Notes: generated from the letters alone by a model not told the origin. A DNA stretch of 64,000 nucleotides from Mannheimia cairinae (GCF_028649535.1 NZ_JAQSJE010000009.1:1-64000); one strand, 5' to 3'; positions 1 to 10,993 are shown, counted from the stretch's first letter. Numbers and translations are program-made.

Positions 1-398
1 GTTTTTTTGGCTCGCTACAGTAGGTAAATTTGACCGCTTGTAAGTTCAGGATCGCCAGTAAAGCGTGCGATTAAATCGCCTTTTAAAATGCCATTTTCAA
101 TAGCACCATTTGTGAGTAGTGCGGTTTGAAAGCGAAAATCATCGCTAAGGGCTAATTTTGCAGCTAGGGCAGTAAAGATTTTTTGGGTACTAGCCGGTAG
201 CATAAATACATCGCTTTGATAGTGCGTGATAATTTGATTCGTCTCTAAATTTTTGGCAATAAAACTGGCTGAAGCACCAGCTGGTAGATGTTTTAGAAGT
301 GCTTCGGTATTAATTTCTGCTTGGGTAATGTTTGGAAGAAGTAAGATAGATAAGATAAATTTAGAGAAAAAAGTGCGAGTAAAGTTTTTAAAAATCAT
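1..398 (-). CDS. dacB: D-alanyl-D-alanine carboxypeptidase / PBP4 (partial, N-terminal part)
   Basis: N-terminal piece of a periplasmic penicillin-binding protein 4, which trims peptidoglycan peptides. A signal peptide ends near residue 27 (ITQA). The active-site SxxK motif is visible as STQK with Ser70 and Lys73, and the segment GDPELTS is typical of the family. Family members are about 480 residues, so most of the protein lies to the left of the window. In this frame a TAG stop occurs at 17-15. The neighbouring frame continues as VASQKN, which fits the family better, so either one base is missing near 13-22 or the gene is broken. An uptake signal (33-41) encodes the Thr-Ser-Gly of this segment. 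It is divergent from greA. Confidence 0.8.
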
Positions 399-494
399 AA
401 GTAAAGGGGAGTTGAAATTTTTAATTAGAAAATGAATAATAGCCCTTTCAATTTAATTCGTAAACCGATAATTTTTAGTAAGGAAAACTATTTA

Positions 495-971
495 ATGAAA
501 CAAATTCCTATGACTGTGCGTGGTGCAGAGCAGCTACGTGAAGAATTGGATTTTTTAAAAAACGTGCGTCGCCCGCAAATTATTGATGCGATTGCAGAAG
601 CTCGTGAACACGGCGATTTAAAAGAGAATGCAGAATATCACGCAGCTCGTGAACAGCAAGGTTTCTGCGAAGGTCGTATCCAAGAAATTGAAGGCAAATT
701 AGGCAATGCACAAATTATTGACGTTACCAAAATGACAAATAACGGAAAAGTAATTTTTGGTGCAACCGTTGAGCTTGTTAATGTAGATACGGATGAAGAG
801 GTAACTTACCGCATTGTAGGCGACGATGAAGCTAATATAAAAGAAGGGTTGATTTCTGTTAATTCGCCTATCGCTCGTGGTTTAGTTGGCAAAGAGGTTG
901 ATGATTCTGTCAGTATCACAACACCTGGCGGAAAAGTTGAATTTGACATCGTAGGTGTAGAATATATTTAA
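495..971 (+). CDS. greA: Transcription elongation factor GreA
   Basis: GreA binds the secondary channel of RNA polymerase and stimulates cleavage of backtracked RNA. The product from ATG 495 is 158 residues, exactly the usual length. It has the N-terminal antiparallel coiled coil with the acidic tip region ([18 protein letters not shown]) and a C-terminal FKBP-like domain ending in [14 protein letters not shown]. The frame is open upstream to 432, but AAGGA at 480-484 sits correctly in front of ATG 495, so the shorter start is chosen. Confidence 0.96.
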   Translation: MKQIPMTVRGAEQLREELDFLKNVRRPQIIDAIAEAREHGDLKENAEYHAAREQQGFCEGRIQEIEGKLGNAQIIDVTKMTNNGKVIFGATVELVNVDTDEEVTYRIVGDDEANIKEGLISVNSPIARGLVGKEVDDSVSITTPGGKVEFDIVGVEYI

Positions 972-1051
972 TTCCTATACTCATTACACTATTTAAGCTC
1001 TGATTTTTGTTTCAAAATATCAGAGCTTCATTTTTATAGTTCTTTAGCATA

Positions 1052-1942
1052 ATGACTTTTTGGCACTCTTTTTCCCCTTTGCTTAAAGCAATTCTTTGTA
1101 TTTTATTATCTGCATTAGGCTTTGCTCTAATGGCTCTATTTATGAGGCTTTCAGGAGAGTTACCACTAGCAGAAAAAGCTATTTTTCGAAATGCAATTAC
1201 TGCGTTAATTAGTGGTTGTATAGTTTGGAAAAATAAAGAGCGATTTTGGGGAATGGCTGCAAATCGCCCTCTATTAATAGCCCGTTCAATTAGTGGTTTA
1301 TTAGGTATTTTATGTGGTGTTTATATTATCGATCATCTTGTATTAAGCGATGTCGATATGATAGGAAAACTCACTTCATTTATCTTGATTATACTTTCTG
1401 CTATCTTCCTTAAAGAAAAAGCTTCTTTGTTGCAGTATTTATTATGCTTAGTTGCATTTGTTGGAGCCATTTTTATCATTAAACCAGCCTTTGAACTTAA
1501 ATTTATTCCCTATCTGATAGGGCTTATTGGTGCATTTTTTGCGGCAGTTGCTTATTTGTGCTTAAGATTACTCTCTAAAACAGCAGAAGTTGAGTCTCCA
1601 AATACAATAGTTTTCTTTTTTTCTGCATTTTCAACCTTGATATTACTACCATTCGTCATTATTAATTACATACCCTTAACCTAGCGACAAATAATCTATT
1701 TAATATTGGCTGGCCTCTCAGCTACGTTAGGACAATTTTGTGTTACAACTGCCTATAAATACGCTGCGGCAAAAGATGTTTCAATTTATAGTTATGCATC
1801 TGTTTTATTTAGTGCTATGTTAGGTATTATGTTTTTTGAACAATACCCAGATGCTTGGAGTGTCTTCGGGTATATAATTATTTTTATCTCAGGTTGGTGG
1901 ATGTTTTTACTTACAAAAAGGCAGTTAAAACGAATTAATTAA
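1052..1942 (+). pseudogene. DMT/EamA-family permease interrupted by an in-frame TAG
   Basis: Drug/metabolite transporter superfamily (EamA) inner-membrane protein with about ten hydrophobic segments. The reading frame starts at ATG 1052 and runs to TAG at 1682-1684. The same frame then continues without a shift from 1685 to the TAA at 1940-1942 with clearly homologous sequence (LSATLGQFCVTTAYKYAAAK is the conserved second EamA repeat). Full length would be 296 residues, normal for the family. One nonsense codon therefore splits the gene after about 210 residues. It may be a recent pseudogene, a sequencing error or (less likely) a readthrough site. The substrate cannot be predicted. Confidence 0.8.
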
Positions 1943-1999
1943 TCTTTGCTGTAAACTTTGTTAAACTATTTAAGTTTGCTTTATATAAAAGGATAGAAA

Positions 2000-2854
2000 A
2001 TGCAATTTATTGGGAAAATAGTTGGTTTTATTTTAGGTTATCAGATATTTCACGGTTTATTTGGTGGTTTATTAGGTGCTTTTATTGGGCATTTAGCAGA
2101 TAAAAAGTTGTATGAATTAGGTTCTGTTCGTTCAAGTATTTTTGGTAAGAATTTAACCCGCCAATTACTATTTACAAAAACCACATTTGCGGTGCTAGGG
2201 CATATCGCAAAGGCTAAAGGCCGTGTAACAGAAGCCGATATTGAATTAGCCAGAGCATTAATGGCTCGTTTAAAGCTTGATAGTGCCACTCAAAAAATGG
2301 CTCAAAATGCCTTTTCTTTAGGTAAAGATGCGGATTTCCCGCTACGCCAAGTGATCCAAGAATTTAGAGAAGCCTGTGGGCAGCGGGCCGATTTATTACG
2401 CTTTTTTGTAGAAGTGCAAATGCAAGCTGCACTGCAAGATGGCGAATTAGATGCAAATGAGCAACGTATTCTTTTCGCGATTGCAGAAACAATGGGAATG
2501 TCTCGTTTCCAGTTTGAACAAATGCTTTCGATGATCATCGCCGCTCAACAGTTCCGTGCAGGTGGATTTTATCAGCAACATACAGGTGGTTATCAACAAT
2601 CTCAAGGTGGTTATGGCAATTATCAACAGCCGGCAAAACCAAGCATTGATGCCGCTTATACGGTGTTAGGCGTAACAGCTCAAGACGATCAAAATACGGT
2701 AAAACGTGCTTACCGTAAATTAATGAATGAACATCATCCAGATAAACTGGCAGCCAAAGGTTTACCAGATGAAATGATGGAATTAGCCAAAGAGAAGGCA
2801 CAACAAATTCAATCTGCTTATGATTTAATTTGTAAAGTAAAAGGTTGGAAATAA
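2000..2854 (+). CDS. djlA: Co-chaperone DjlA (membrane-anchored DnaJ-like)
   Basis: DjlA is an inner-membrane J-domain protein that stimulates DnaK ATPase. The 284-residue product has an N-terminal glycine-rich transmembrane segment (residues 1-30), a central TerB-like helical domain, a Gln/Gly-rich linker near residues 185-210 (GGYQQSQGGYGNYQQ) and a C-terminal J domain with the catalytic HPD motif at 246-248. An SD-like AAGGA lies just before ATG 2000. Its stop TAA overlaps the ATG of the next gene by one base, suggesting co-translation. Confidence 0.93.
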   Translation: MQFIGKIVGFILGYQIFHGLFGGLLGAFIGHLADKKLYELGSVRSSIFGKNLTRQLLFTKTTFAVLGHIAKAKGRVTEADIELARALMARLKLDSATQKMAQNAFSLGKDADFPLRQVIQEFREACGQRADLLRFFVEVQMQAALQDGELDANEQRILFAIAETMGMSRFQFEQMLSMIIAAQQFRAGGFYQQHTGGYQQSQGGYGNYQQPAKPSIDAAYTVLGVTAQDDQNTVKRAYRKLMNEHHPDKLAAKGLPDEMMELAKEKAQQIQSAYDLICKVKGWK

Positions 2855-3480
2855 TGGACTCTCGTTCTCATATCATTCCGCTATTTTTAGCGATTGTGAT
2901 TACGGCTATTGCGATTTGGTCTGGCTTAAACCCTACTGACAGAGCGGTTTGGTATGCAGAAGTGTTGCCTATTTTTGCGGTATTTGCAGTATTAATTGCA
3001 ACTTACCCTAAATTCCAATTTAGTGGCTTAGCCTATTTCTTTATGTCGTTATGGCTGATTATGCACTTAATCGGAGCCAAATATACCTTTGCAAATGTGC
3101 CTTTTGAATGGGCAAATCAGTTTTTAACCCCATTTTTAGGTGAAGACCGCAACCATTTTGACCGTGTCGCTCACTATATTATCGGCTTTTATAGCTATCC
3201 AATGGCAGAATGGTTGCTGCGTAAACGTAAATGCGGAATGGGCGTTGCCTTTTTCTTCTCGCTATTTTTTATTATGTCAGTGGCGGCTGCTTATGAAATT
3301 ATCGAATGGCAATATGCGGTGATTGAAGGTGGTGATGCAGGCATTGAGTTTTTAGGCTCGCAAGGCGATATTTGGGACGCTCAAAAAGATATGCTGGCAG
3401 ACACGTTAGGGGCTTTAACGGCATTGATTATCTACCTTATTGTTCGCCCTGATCTGTGTATGCGAGACAAACATTTTTAA
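2854..3480 (+). CDS. DUF2238 (YjdF-type) inner-membrane protein
   Basis: 208-residue polytopic membrane protein of the DUF2238 family. Several hydrophobic helices flank the conserved polar segments FDRVAHYIIGFYSYPMAEW and GDIWDAQKDMLADTLGA. The start is placed at ATG 2854, which overlaps the djlA stop (TAATG). An in-frame TTG nine bases upstream is possible but less likely. Function is unknown for the family. Confidence 0.85.
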   Translation: MDSRSHIIPLFLAIVITAIAIWSGLNPTDRAVWYAEVLPIFAVFAVLIATYPKFQFSGLAYFFMSLWLIMHLIGAKYTFANVPFEWANQFLTPFLGEDRNHFDRVAHYIIGFYSYPMAEWLLRKRKCGMGVAFFFSLFFIMSVAAAYEIIEWQYAVIEGGDAGIEFLGSQGDIWDAQKDMLADTLGALTALIIYLIVRPDLCMRDKHF

Positions 3481-3549
3481 CCCTTACAAGCGGCCGTTTT
3501 TAGCAAAAAATTCGCAAAAAAAGACCGCTCGTATTCAATATTTTAGTTA

Positions 3550-4521
3550 ATGAACACAATTCCAAACGTTATTCTTGCCCCAATGCAAGGAGTGTTAGAT
3601 CCTTTCGTCCGCAACCTCTTAACTTCAGTAAATGATTACGATCTCTGCATTTCTGAATTTGTGCGAGTGGTGGAGCAGAAGTTGCCTAAAAAAGCCTTTT
3701 ACCGCTTATGCCCCGAATTAGCACAAGGCGGGTTAACCGATTCTGGCACACCTGTGCGAGTACAGATTTTAGGACAACATCCACAATGGTTAGCGGAAAA
3801 TGCGGCTTTGGCGGTTGAATTAGGATCGCACGGTGTGGATCTAAACTGCGGTTGTCCTTCCAAAACGGTAAACGGGAGCAATGGCGGGGCATCGTTATTA
3901 AAAGAGCCGGAACTGATTTACCAAGCTACAAAAGCAATGCGAGAGGCAGTGCCAACTTCACAAATTGTTTCGGTAAAAGTGCGTCTTGGCTGGGATTCTG
4001 CCGAACAATGTTTTGAAATTGCTGATGCAGTTGCTCAAGGCGGTGCAAATGAAATTACGGTACACGGCAGAACCAAAATGGACGGCTATCGAGCCGAACG
4101 CATCAACTGGCAAGCGATTGGCGAAATTCAAAAACGGCTAACCATTCCTGTGATCGCCAATGGCGAAATCTGGGATTTTGAATCTGCAAAAAATTGCCAA
4201 AAAAGAACCGCTTGTCATTCATTGATGATCGGGCGAGGAGCATTAAATACACCAAATTTAAGCAAAGTGGTAAAATACAATGCCCCTAAAATGACGTGGA
4301 ATGAGGTGCTTAAATTGTTATTCCAATATGTAAATATGGAAAATAAACAAGACACCGGCTTTTACCACGTGGCTCGCATTAAGCAATGGTTGCGTTATCT
4401 TGATAAAGAGTATCCGCAAGCGGTTGAATTATTTGAAATATTGAAAACCGAACACGGATATGATGGTCTAAAAGCACATATTGAAAAGGCGGTAGAAAAA
4501 GATGAAAAAACAAATTTTTAA
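3550..4521 (+). CDS. dusC: tRNA-dihydrouridine(16) synthase DusC
   Basis: FMN-dependent reductase that converts uridine to dihydrouridine in the tRNA D-loop. The 323-residue protein has the TIM-barrel core with the catalytic-cysteine motif [10 protein letters not shown], the phosphate-binding segment [13 protein letters not shown] and the FMN-binding segment [12 protein letters not shown]. Length and the short C-terminal helical domain fit DusC (about 315 residues) better than DusA or DusB. An uptake signal lies inside the gene near 4206. The last 20 bases overlap the next gene. Confidence 0.92.
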   Translation: MNTIPNVILAPMQGVLDPFVRNLLTSVNDYDLCISEFVRVVEQKLPKKAFYRLCPELAQGGLTDSGTPVRVQILGQHPQWLAENAALAVELGSHGVDLNCGCPSKTVNGSNGGASLLKEPELIYQATKAMREAVPTSQIVSVKVRLGWDSAEQCFEIADAVAQGGANEITVHGRTKMDGYRAERINWQAIGEIQKRLTIPVIANGEIWDFESAKNCQKRTACHSLMIGRGALNTPNLSKVVKYNAPKMTWNEVLKLLFQYVNMENKQDTGFYHVARIKQWLRYLDKEYPQAVELFEILKTEHGYDGLKAHIEKAVEKDEKTNF

Positions 4522-5545
4522 TGAAGAAGAGCAAACTTCTTCCCAAACATTTGAGCCAAAACAAGAATTTGATTTAAATGAAGTGGTTGTCGAAGAAGAA
4601 ATTAAAGAAGTAGAGGCAGAACTTATTATTGAAGAAAGCCTTAAACCTTCTCGATTTTGGGTAAGAGTACTACTTGCCACCTTAGTGTTATTTGGTGTTG
4701 CGGTTATCACCCAAAGCGTGCAATGGTTAATCAACACATTCGAGCAAAAAGAGTGGATTTATTTTGCCTTCTCAATAGTCTTTTTTATTTTCAGCTTAGC
4801 AGGTGTGGGAGCGGTAATTTCTGAATGGCGAAAATTAGTCTATTTAAGAAAGCACCAACAAAACCAGCAAATGAGCAACCAATTATTATTGGAAAATTTA
4901 CCCTCTAATGATGGCGAACAAGCGGTTAAATTTTGTGAAAATATTGCAAATAATCTAACTAATCTGCCCTCTGTCGAGCAATCTCAACAACGCTGGAAAA
5001 GCCAACTAAATGATGCCTATAACGCTAAAGAGGTGCTGTATCTGTTTAGTGAAAATGTATTAAAACCGATTGATAAACAAGTTAAACAGATGATCTCTCG
5101 CAATGCGGCAGAGAATGCGGTAATTGTGGCGGTTAGCCCTTTGGCGATTGTAGATGTATTGCTAATGGCAGCAAGAAATATTGCTTTGGTAAATAAAATT
5201 ACCCGAGCTTATGGTATGGAGTTAGGTTATATCAGCCGTTTAAAACTGTTTAAAATGGTTTTAAACAATATGGTGTTTGCTGGGGCAACAGAAATTGCAA
5301 CTGATGTTGGTATGGATTTCTTCTCGCAAAATCTCACGGCTAAACTTTCTTTGCGTGCTGCACAGGGTATTGGTGTGGGCTTACTAACCGCAAGATTGGG
5401 GATTAAAGCAATGGAATTTTGCCGACCTATTGCTTTCCAAGCCAATGAAAAACCGAAAATTTCGGCTATTCGCCAAGAATTACTTACATCAGTAAAAAAT
5501 ACAGTGTTTTCTAAAAATGAGATAAAAGAAAAAGAGCGGATTTAA
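4502..5545 (+). CDS. TIGR01620/YcjF-type (DUF697) inner-membrane protein
   Basis: 347 residues with an acidic N-terminal tail (residues 5-45), two transmembrane helices (about 57-78 and 85-105), a middle helical region and a DUF697-like hydrophobic C-terminal domain (about 190-310; [19 protein letters not shown]). This arrangement matches the family that includes E. coli YcjF, which usually sits next to a YcjX-type protein; no ycjX is present here. It overlaps dusC by 20 bases. Function is not established. Confidence 0.85.
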   Translation: MKKQIFNEEEQTSSQTFEPKQEFDLNEVVVEEEIKEVEAELIIEESLKPSRFWVRVLLATLVLFGVAVITQSVQWLINTFEQKEWIYFAFSIVFFIFSLAGVGAVISEWRKLVYLRKHQQNQQMSNQLLLENLPSNDGEQAVKFCENIANNLTNLPSVEQSQQRWKSQLNDAYNAKEVLYLFSENVLKPIDKQVKQMISRNAAENAVIVAVSPLAIVDVLLMAARNIALVNKITRAYGMELGYISRLKLFKMVLNNMVFAGATEIATDVGMDFFSQNLTAKLSLRAAQGIGVGLLTARLGIKAMEFCRPIAFQANEKPKISAIRQELLTSVKNTVFSKNEIKEKERI

Positions 5546-5551
5546 TAGATG

Positions 5552-5590
5552 AAAAGGCAGGATCAGTATTTTATTGATTCTGCCTTTTTA
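5552..5590 (+). terminator. Intrinsic terminator after the YcjF-type gene
   Basis: AAAAGGCAG..ATCA loop TGAT..CTGCCTTTTT forms a strong stem followed by T residues, seven bases after the stop codon at 5545. Confidence 0.85.
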
Positions 5591-5604
5591 TTAAAATAAA
5601 AATT

Positions 5605-5627
5605 AACCCTAAAAAATATTAGGGGTT
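5605..5627 (-). terminator. Intrinsic terminator after bioB
   Basis: AACCCCTA / TAGGGTT inverted repeat. Read on the minus strand it is followed by a T-rich tract, downstream of the bioB stop codon. Confidence 0.7.
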
Positions 5628-5668
5628 GTTAAGGTTTTAGATTAAGTAACCTAACGTTCTAATCGATT

Positions 5669-6673
5669 TTAATTACATTGATATTGTAAAGGATACAAAT
5701 TGAGCTTATCCATCAACTTACGGTCGTAATCTTCTTCTGGGTTTTCTGTGGTAAGAAGTTTATCGCCATAAAAAATCGAATTGGCTCCAGCCATAAAGCA
5801 AAGTGCTTGCATCGCTTCTGGCATTGCAGTTCTGCCGGCAGAAAGGCGAACAAAACTTTTTGGCATTGTAATACGGGCTACCGCAATGGTGCGAACAAAC
5901 TCTGTCCAATCTATATCTTCAGCATTCGCAAGAGGAGTACCTTCCACTTTAATAAGCTGATTAATTGGTACACTTTCGGGTTGGGGATCTAAATTGGCTA
6001 AGCTGGCAATCAGCCCTGCACGTTCAGGCCTGGTTTCATTCATACCAACAATACCGCCGCAACAAACTTTTAATCCAGCATTACGTACTTTTCCAAGGGT
6101 ATCCATTCTGTCATCGTGGCTGCGGGTATGGATAATTTTATTATAACGTTCAGGATCTGTATCTAAATTATGGTTGTAGTAATCTAAGCCAGCTGCTTTT
6201 AATTCTTCCGCCATACCATCCTCAAGCATACCAAATGTGCCACAAGTTTCTAAACCAAGAGATTTTACCGCATTAACTATTTCAGAGACGACTTTGATGT
6301 CTTTAGGTTTTGGTCCTCGCCAAGCTGCTCCCATACAGAATCGGCTAGCACCTCTTGCTTTTGCTATTTGGGCTTTTGCAATAATTTCCTCAATATCCAG
6401 CATTGTTTGCTTTTCTACCCCTGTATCATAACGAGCAGATTGGGGGCAATATTCACAATCTTCAGCACAGCCCCCGGTTTTTATTGATAGTAGCGTTGAA
6501 AGTTGAATAGCATTTGGTTCAAAATTCTCACGATGAATTTGTGCTGCTTTAAATATTAGATCCATAAAAGGCATATCAAATAATTCTTCTACTTGGCATT
6601 TTCGCCAATATTGTGCGGTTGGGTGTGGTGTAAGCTCATCTTTGGCTTTGAGCTTGAGTTGAAAGGTAGTCAC
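5669..6673 (-). CDS. bioB: Biotin synthase
   Basis: Radical-SAM enzyme that inserts sulfur into dethiobiotin, the last step of biotin synthesis. The 334-residue product carries the radical-SAM cysteines C69, C73 and C76 (CAEDCEYC), [10 protein letters not shown], and the [2Fe-2S] region. The N-terminus is about 16 residues longer than in E. coli. The SD AAGGAGAG lies just upstream. No other bio genes are adjacent. It sits downstream of pckA on the same strand with a terminator between them. Confidence 0.95.
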   Translation of the reverse strand: MTTFQLKLKAKDELTPHPTAQYWRKCQVEELFDMPFMDLIFKAAQIHRENFEPNAIQLSTLLSIKTGGCAEDCEYCPQSARYDTGVEKQTMLDIEEIIAKAQIAKARGASRFCMGAAWRGPKPKDIKVVSEIVNAVKSLGLETCGTFGMLEDGMAEELKAAGLDYYNHNLDTDPERYNKIIHTRSHDDRMDTLGKVRNAGLKVCCGGIVGMNETRPERAGLIASLANLDPQPESVPINQLIKVEGTPLANAEDIDWTEFVRTIAVARITMPKSFVRLSAGRTAMPEAMQALCFMAGANSIFYGDKLLTTENPEEDYDRKLMDKLNLYPLQYQCN

Positions 6674-6696
6674 TTTTATATTCTCTCCTTTATGTA

Positions 6697-6727
6697 AAAG
6701 GAGTAAACCTAATCAGGTTTACTCCTT
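6697..6727 (-). terminator. Terminator between pckA and bioB
   Basis: AAGGAGTAAACCT / AGGTTTACTCCTT, a 13-bp perfect stem. It lies 24 bases upstream of bioB and 39 bases after pckA, so it most likely ends pckA transcription. It could also act as an attenuator for bioB, because one arm contains AAGGAG. Confidence 0.75.
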
Positions 6728-6765
6728 AATAGTGATATGATTTAATTATAGCTGATTTATGTTAA

Positions 6766-8373
6766 TTATAACTTCGGACCAGCTGCAATTAATGCTTTAC
6801 CTTCATCGTTGGTTGCATATTTTTCAAAGTTTTTCACAAATCTGCCCGCTAAGTCTTCTGCTTTTGCTTGCCATTGTGATTTGTCTTCGTAAGTGTTACG
6901 AGGATCTAAAATAGCCGTATCAACACCTGGTAATGCAGCTGGAATTGCTAAATCAAAGATTGGTAATTTACCCATTTCTGCATTATCAATAGAACCATCT
7001 AAGATTGCATCAATAATACCACGAGTATCTTTGATTGAGATACGTTTACCAGTACCGTTCCAACCAGTATTGACTAAGTAAGCTTCAGCACCTGCAGCTT
7101 CCATACGTTTTACTAACACTTCAGCATATTGTGTTGGGTGTAATGATAAGAATGCTGCACCGAAACACGCAGAGAATGTTGGTGTTGGTTCAGTAATACC
7201 ACGTTCTGTACCAGCTAATTTCGCAGTAAAGCCTGATAAGAAATAGTATTTAGTTTGTTCAGGCGTTAATTTTGATACAGGTGGTAATACACCAAATGCG
7301 TCAGCGGTTAAGAAAATTACTTTTTTAGCGTGACCTGCTTTTGATGGTACCGCAATATTATCAATATGATGAATTGGGTAAGAAACACGAGTATTTTCTG
7401 TTTTTGATTTATCATCAAAATCGATAGTACCATCTTCACGAACAACCACGTTTTCTAATAATGCATCACGGCGAATTGCACGGTAAATATCTGGCTCATT
7501 CTCTTCAGAAAGGTTGATTGTTTTCGCATAGCAACCACCTTCGTAGTTGAATACACCATTTTCATCCCAACCGTGTTCATCATCCCCAATTAATTTACGT
7601 TTTGGATCTGTTGATAATGTCGTTTTACCAGTACCAGATAAACCGAAGAATACCGCAACATCGCCTTCTTCACCTACGTTTGCAGAGCAGTGCATTGAAG
7701 CAATACCTTTAAGTGGTAAGAAGTAGTTCATCATTGAGAATAAACCTTTTTTCATCTCACCGCCGTACCAAGTACCACCAATTAATTGCACACCTTCAGT
7801 CACATTAAATGCAACAAAATTTTCAGAATTTAAACCTTGTTCTTTCCAATCTGGGTTAGTTACTTTAGAACCGTTCATTACTACAAAATCAGGTTTGAAA
7901 TCTTTCAATTCTGCTTCTGTTGGGCGAATAAACATATTTTTTACAAAGTGTGCTTGCCAAGCTACTTCTGTTACAATACGCACAGATAAACGATGTTCGG
8001 CACTTGCACCACAGAACGCATCAATAATAAATAAGCGTTTGTTTGAAAGTTCATTAGTCACTAAATTTTTTAAACTCTGCCAAGTTGATTGATTCATCGG
8101 CTTATTGTCGTTTTTTGCTGCCTCTGATGTCCACCAAACAGTGTCTTTAGTTGTTTCGTCTAAAACGATATATTTATCTTTTGGTGAACGGCCCGTAAAA
8201 ATTCCTGTATCTACGGCTACCGCACCTAAATTGGTTAAAACTCCTTTTTCATAACCTTGAAGATCTGAATTCATCTCTTCTTCAAACAGTTGCTCATAGC
8301 TAGGATTACGAACGATTTCTTTTACATTAGTAATACCTAAGTCTGCAAGTTCTTGTTCAATACGATTTAACAT
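6766..8373 (-). CDS. pckA: Phosphoenolpyruvate carboxykinase (ATP)
   Basis: Interconverts oxaloacetate and PEP with ATP. It is the gluconeogenic enzyme, and in capnophilic Pasteurellaceae it can work as the CO2-fixing step towards succinate. The 535-residue product is full length, with the kinase loop [11 protein letters not shown], the metal/substrate motif IGDDEHGW and GRSPKDKY near the N-terminus. The start ATG 8373 is preceded by GAGGTAACC. The 276-base gap upstream (8374-8649) is AT-rich and contains a homopolymer of A at 8429-8440, one uptake signal near 8559-8567 and no gene. Confidence 0.96.
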   Translation of the reverse strand: MLNRIEQELADLGITNVKEIVRNPSYEQLFEEEMNSDLQGYEKGVLTNLGAVAVDTGIFTGRSPKDKYIVLDETTKDTVWWTSEAAKNDNKPMNQSTWQSLKNLVTNELSNKRLFIIDAFCGASAEHRLSVRIVTEVAWQAHFVKNMFIRPTEAELKDFKPDFVVMNGSKVTNPDWKEQGLNSENFVAFNVTEGVQLIGGTWYGGEMKKGLFSMMNYFLPLKGIASMHCSANVGEEGDVAVFFGLSGTGKTTLSTDPKRKLIGDDEHGWDENGVFNYEGGCYAKTINLSEENEPDIYRAIRRDALLENVVVREDGTIDFDDKSKTENTRVSYPIHHIDNIAVPSKAGHAKKVIFLTADAFGVLPPVSKLTPEQTKYYFLSGFTAKLAGTERGITEPTPTFSACFGAAFLSLHPTQYAEVLVKRMEAAGAEAYLVNTGWNGTGKRISIKDTRGIIDAILDGSIDNAEMGKLPIFDLAIPAALPGVDTAILDPRNTYEDKSQWQAKAEDLAGRFVKNFEKYATNDEGKALIAAGPKL

Positions 8374-8649
8374 AATGGTTACCTCATAATAGTTATAAAA
8401 TTAACACTGGTGCCATTATACGGAAATAAAAAAAAAAAAATGTTACATACTTCAAATTTTTGAAATTTTGCTCCTAAAAAAAGTAAAAATTTCTAAATTA
8501 ATTTGTTTTATGTCAAATTTTATGGCTTGCTTTAGATGCTTTTAAGTGAAATTTAACTGACAAGCGGTAAGATTTTTAGGAATTTTTGCAAATTCAGGGT
8601 AAAATTAAGCGGTTTTGTAATGACGATAAATTTACATAAGAGAATATAA

Positions 8650-8928
8650 ATGCGTTTATTGATTATTTTGTTTGCATTATTGCTCGGCTATTTTCAATAC
8701 AGTTTTTGGTTTGGAAAAAATGGCTGGAGTGATTATCAAGAAGTACAAGAGGAAGTAGCTGCTTTAAAAGCGGAAAATATGAAATTAGCAGCTCGAAATA
8801 AATTAATTGAAGCTGAAATTCAAGATTTGAAAAATGGTGTAGATGCTTTAGAAGAGCGGGCCAGGCTTGAGCGTGAAATGGTAAAAGAAAATGAAGTGTT
8901 TTACCGAATTGTGCCGAGATCTAAATAA
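8650..8928 (+). CDS. ftsB: Cell division protein FtsB
   Basis: Small bitopic divisome protein that works in the FtsQLB complex. The 92 residues comprise a short cytoplasmic N-terminus, one transmembrane helix (about 3-20) and a periplasmic coiled coil (about 28-75; [20 protein letters not shown]). The gene order ftsB-ispD-ispF is conserved in gamma-proteobacteria and supports the call. Confidence 0.93.
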   Translation: MRLLIILFALLLGYFQYSFWFGKNGWSDYQEVQEEVAALKAENMKLAARNKLIEAEIQDLKNGVDALEERARLEREMVKENEVFYRIVPRSK

Positions 8929-8942
8929 AAAGAAAGAATAAA

Positions 8943-9626
8943 ATGACCAGACAGATTATCGCTATAATTCCAGCCTCAGGTGTTGGTAGCCGAATGCAAG
9001 CAGAAAAGCCGAAGCAGTATTTACAATTATTAGGGAAAACTATTTTAGAACATACACTTTCCCTTTTTATTGCACATCCACAAATTAAAAAAGTGATTGT
9101 GGCAGTGGCTAAAGATGACCCTTTCTACCCTCAGCTTGAGATTTTAAAATCTCCTAAAGTAGAACTTGTGTTTGGGGGAGAAACTCGAGCAGACTCTGTA
9201 CTGAATGCCCTTAAACAAATTAAAGTTGAAAATGCTTGGGCATTAGTCCACGATGCTGCTCGCCCTTGTCTTAAGCGGTCAGATTTAGATAAACTTTTGC
9301 AAGTTGATAACGAACAAGGTGCGATTCTTGCCATACCTGCGGTAGATACAATGAAAAGAGCCAAAGGAACTCAAATCTTGCATACAGAAGATAGAGCAAC
9401 TTTATGGCACGCTTTAACACCGCAATTCTTCCCGGCACAACAATTAATTTTTGCATTAGAGTCTGCTTTTGAGAATGGGCAAGTTGTAACCGATGAAGCC
9501 TCAGCAATGGAGCTAAGTGGCTATCATCCACAATTGGTTGCAGGTAGAAGTGATAATTTAAAAATTACTCGTCCAGAAGATTTAGCCTTAGCAGAATTTT
9601 ACCTTACCCATCATTTGGAGAAATAA
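8943..9626 (+). CDS. ispD: 2-C-methyl-D-erythritol 4-phosphate cytidylyltransferase
   Basis: MEP-pathway enzyme transferring CMP to MEP. The 227-residue protein has the nucleotide-binding N-terminus [19 protein letters not shown] and the HDAARP motif. It ends one base before ispF, so the two are probably co-translated. Confidence 0.96.
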   Translation: MTRQIIAIIPASGVGSRMQAEKPKQYLQLLGKTILEHTLSLFIAHPQIKKVIVAVAKDDPFYPQLEILKSPKVELVFGGETRADSVLNALKQIKVENAWALVHDAARPCLKRSDLDKLLQVDNEQGAILAIPAVDTMKRAKGTQILHTEDRATLWHALTPQFFPAQQLIFALESAFENGQVVTDEASAMELSGYHPQLVAGRSDNLKITRPEDLALAEFYLTHHLEK

Positions 9627-9627
9627 T

Positions 9628-10104
9628 ATGATACGTATCGGACACGGTTTTGATGTGCACGCTTTTGGCGAAGATAGACCGCTTATTATTGCAGGTGTTG
9701 AAGTGCCTTATCACACTGGTTTTATTGCCCATAGCGATGGCGATGTTGCCTTACACGCTTTAACCGATGCCTTATTAGGAGCTGCCGCATTAGGTGATAT
9801 TGGCAAATTATTTCCAGACACCGATATGCAATATAAAAATGCCGATAGCCGAGGGTTGCTAATTGAGGCTTATCGTCAAGTGCAAGCATTAGGCTATAAA
9901 GTGGGGAATGTGGATGTAACTATCATCGCCCAAGTACCGAGAATGCGTCCGCATATTGATAAAATGCGTCAAGTGATTGCCGATGATTTAAAATGCGATA
10001 TTTCACTAGTTAATGTGAAAGCGACCACGACAGAAAAATTAGGCTTTACTGGACGGAGCGAAGGAATTGCGTGTGAAGCGGTTGCTTTATTACTAAAAGT
10101 ATAA
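9628..10104 (+). CDS. ispF: 2-C-methyl-D-erythritol 2,4-cyclodiphosphate synthase
   Basis: MEP-pathway enzyme. The 158-residue protein begins with the hallmark GHGFDVHAF (zinc Asp and His), and has [18 protein letters not shown] and [18 protein letters not shown] precedes the start. Confidence 0.97.
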   Translation: MIRIGHGFDVHAFGEDRPLIIAGVEVPYHTGFIAHSDGDVALHALTDALLGAAALGDIGKLFPDTDMQYKNADSRGLLIEAYRQVQALGYKVGNVDVTIIAQVPRMRPHIDKMRQVIADDLKCDISLVNVKATTTEKLGFTGRSEGIACEAVALLLKV

Positions 10105-10137
10105 TTAGTTTGTTATATTGCCCTAAATTATGTTGAA

Positions 10138-10902
10138 TTAGAGTGTTGCTAAAATAATTTGCTCTGGTTCAATATGAATTGTTATATCATCATTAATTTG
10201 GGGCAAGAAATGTTCTGATGTTGTTGCACAGAATGTAACATTATTAACTTGCACGATAATTTCGTTTTGTCCATTTTGTTGATTAAAGGATTTTATTTTT
10301 CCTACAAAATTATTCTCACCAGAGCTAGATGGCTGCAGCTCAACCCAAGGTGCTTTAATCATTAACATTACCTCTCGCCCAAGAGATAAATTTAATCGTT
10401 CGCAACTTTTAAGGGTTATCTTAGCCATAATTTCTTTATCAATTCCCTCTATCTCAATACCAATAATAGCGTGAACACCGTCACGTTTAACAGAAGAGAC
10501 TTTGCCAAAAAATTGGTTTCTTGCACTGGTCTGTAAAGCAGAATAGGCAGTAGCCACTAGGAGATTATCTAGTGGAATATCTTCATTGTGTAAAATTGCA
10601 AATGCTCGTTCTTGTGTTTGTTTTAGTAATTCGTAAAGCTGTAATAAACGTTCCGCATAGAGCGTTAAGCAAGTTCCGCCGCCTTGTTTGCCGCCAATAT
10701 TTCGTTCAAGTAATGGTTTGGGGCTAAGTTTATTCATCGCATCAATATTATCCCACGCTGTTTTATAACTGACGCCCGCTAATTTAGCTGCTTGATTAAT
10801 AGAACCAATTTTTTTAATTTGACGGAGCAGTTCCACTCGGCGAGGATCGGCAAATAGTTGTTGGTTTAGTTTAATCGTTAATAATATTTCGGCATTAAGC
10901 AT
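10138..10902 (-). CDS. modE: ModE-like molybdate-responsive transcriptional regulator
   Basis: 254 residues: an N-terminal LysR-type winged helix (about 1-110; IGSINQAAKLAGVSYKTAWDNI and the KQGGGTCLT wing) followed by two Mop/TOBE ligand-binding repeats (about 125-190 and 195-254). This is the architecture of ModE, which binds molybdate or tungstate. Expected partner genes modABC are not adjacent. The divergent neighbour is an ABC importer of another family. AAGGACA before ATG 10902 is the SD. Confidence 0.85.
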   Translation of the reverse strand: MLNAEILLTIKLNQQLFADPRRVELLRQIKKIGSINQAAKLAGVSYKTAWDNIDAMNKLSPKPLLERNIGGKQGGGTCLTLYAERLLQLYELLKQTQERAFAILHNEDIPLDNLLVATAYSALQTSARNQFFGKVSSVKRDGVHAIIGIEIEGIDKEIMAKITLKSCERLNLSLGREVMLMIKAPWVELQPSSSGENNFVGKIKSFNQQNGQNEIIVQVNNVTFCATTSEHFLPQINDDITIHIEPEQIILATL

Positions 10903-10993
10903 ATTTTGTCCTTTACGAATTGAAGAGACATACTATAACAAATAATTAGCTGATTTTATCTTAAAAATAGCGTAAAATGCCATTTTAAATCGT

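Noticed and set aside
8400-8649. CRP site in the pckA/ftsB gap
   Set aside because: Only a weak half-match (AAGTGA..TGACA) could be found; not strong enough to annotate.
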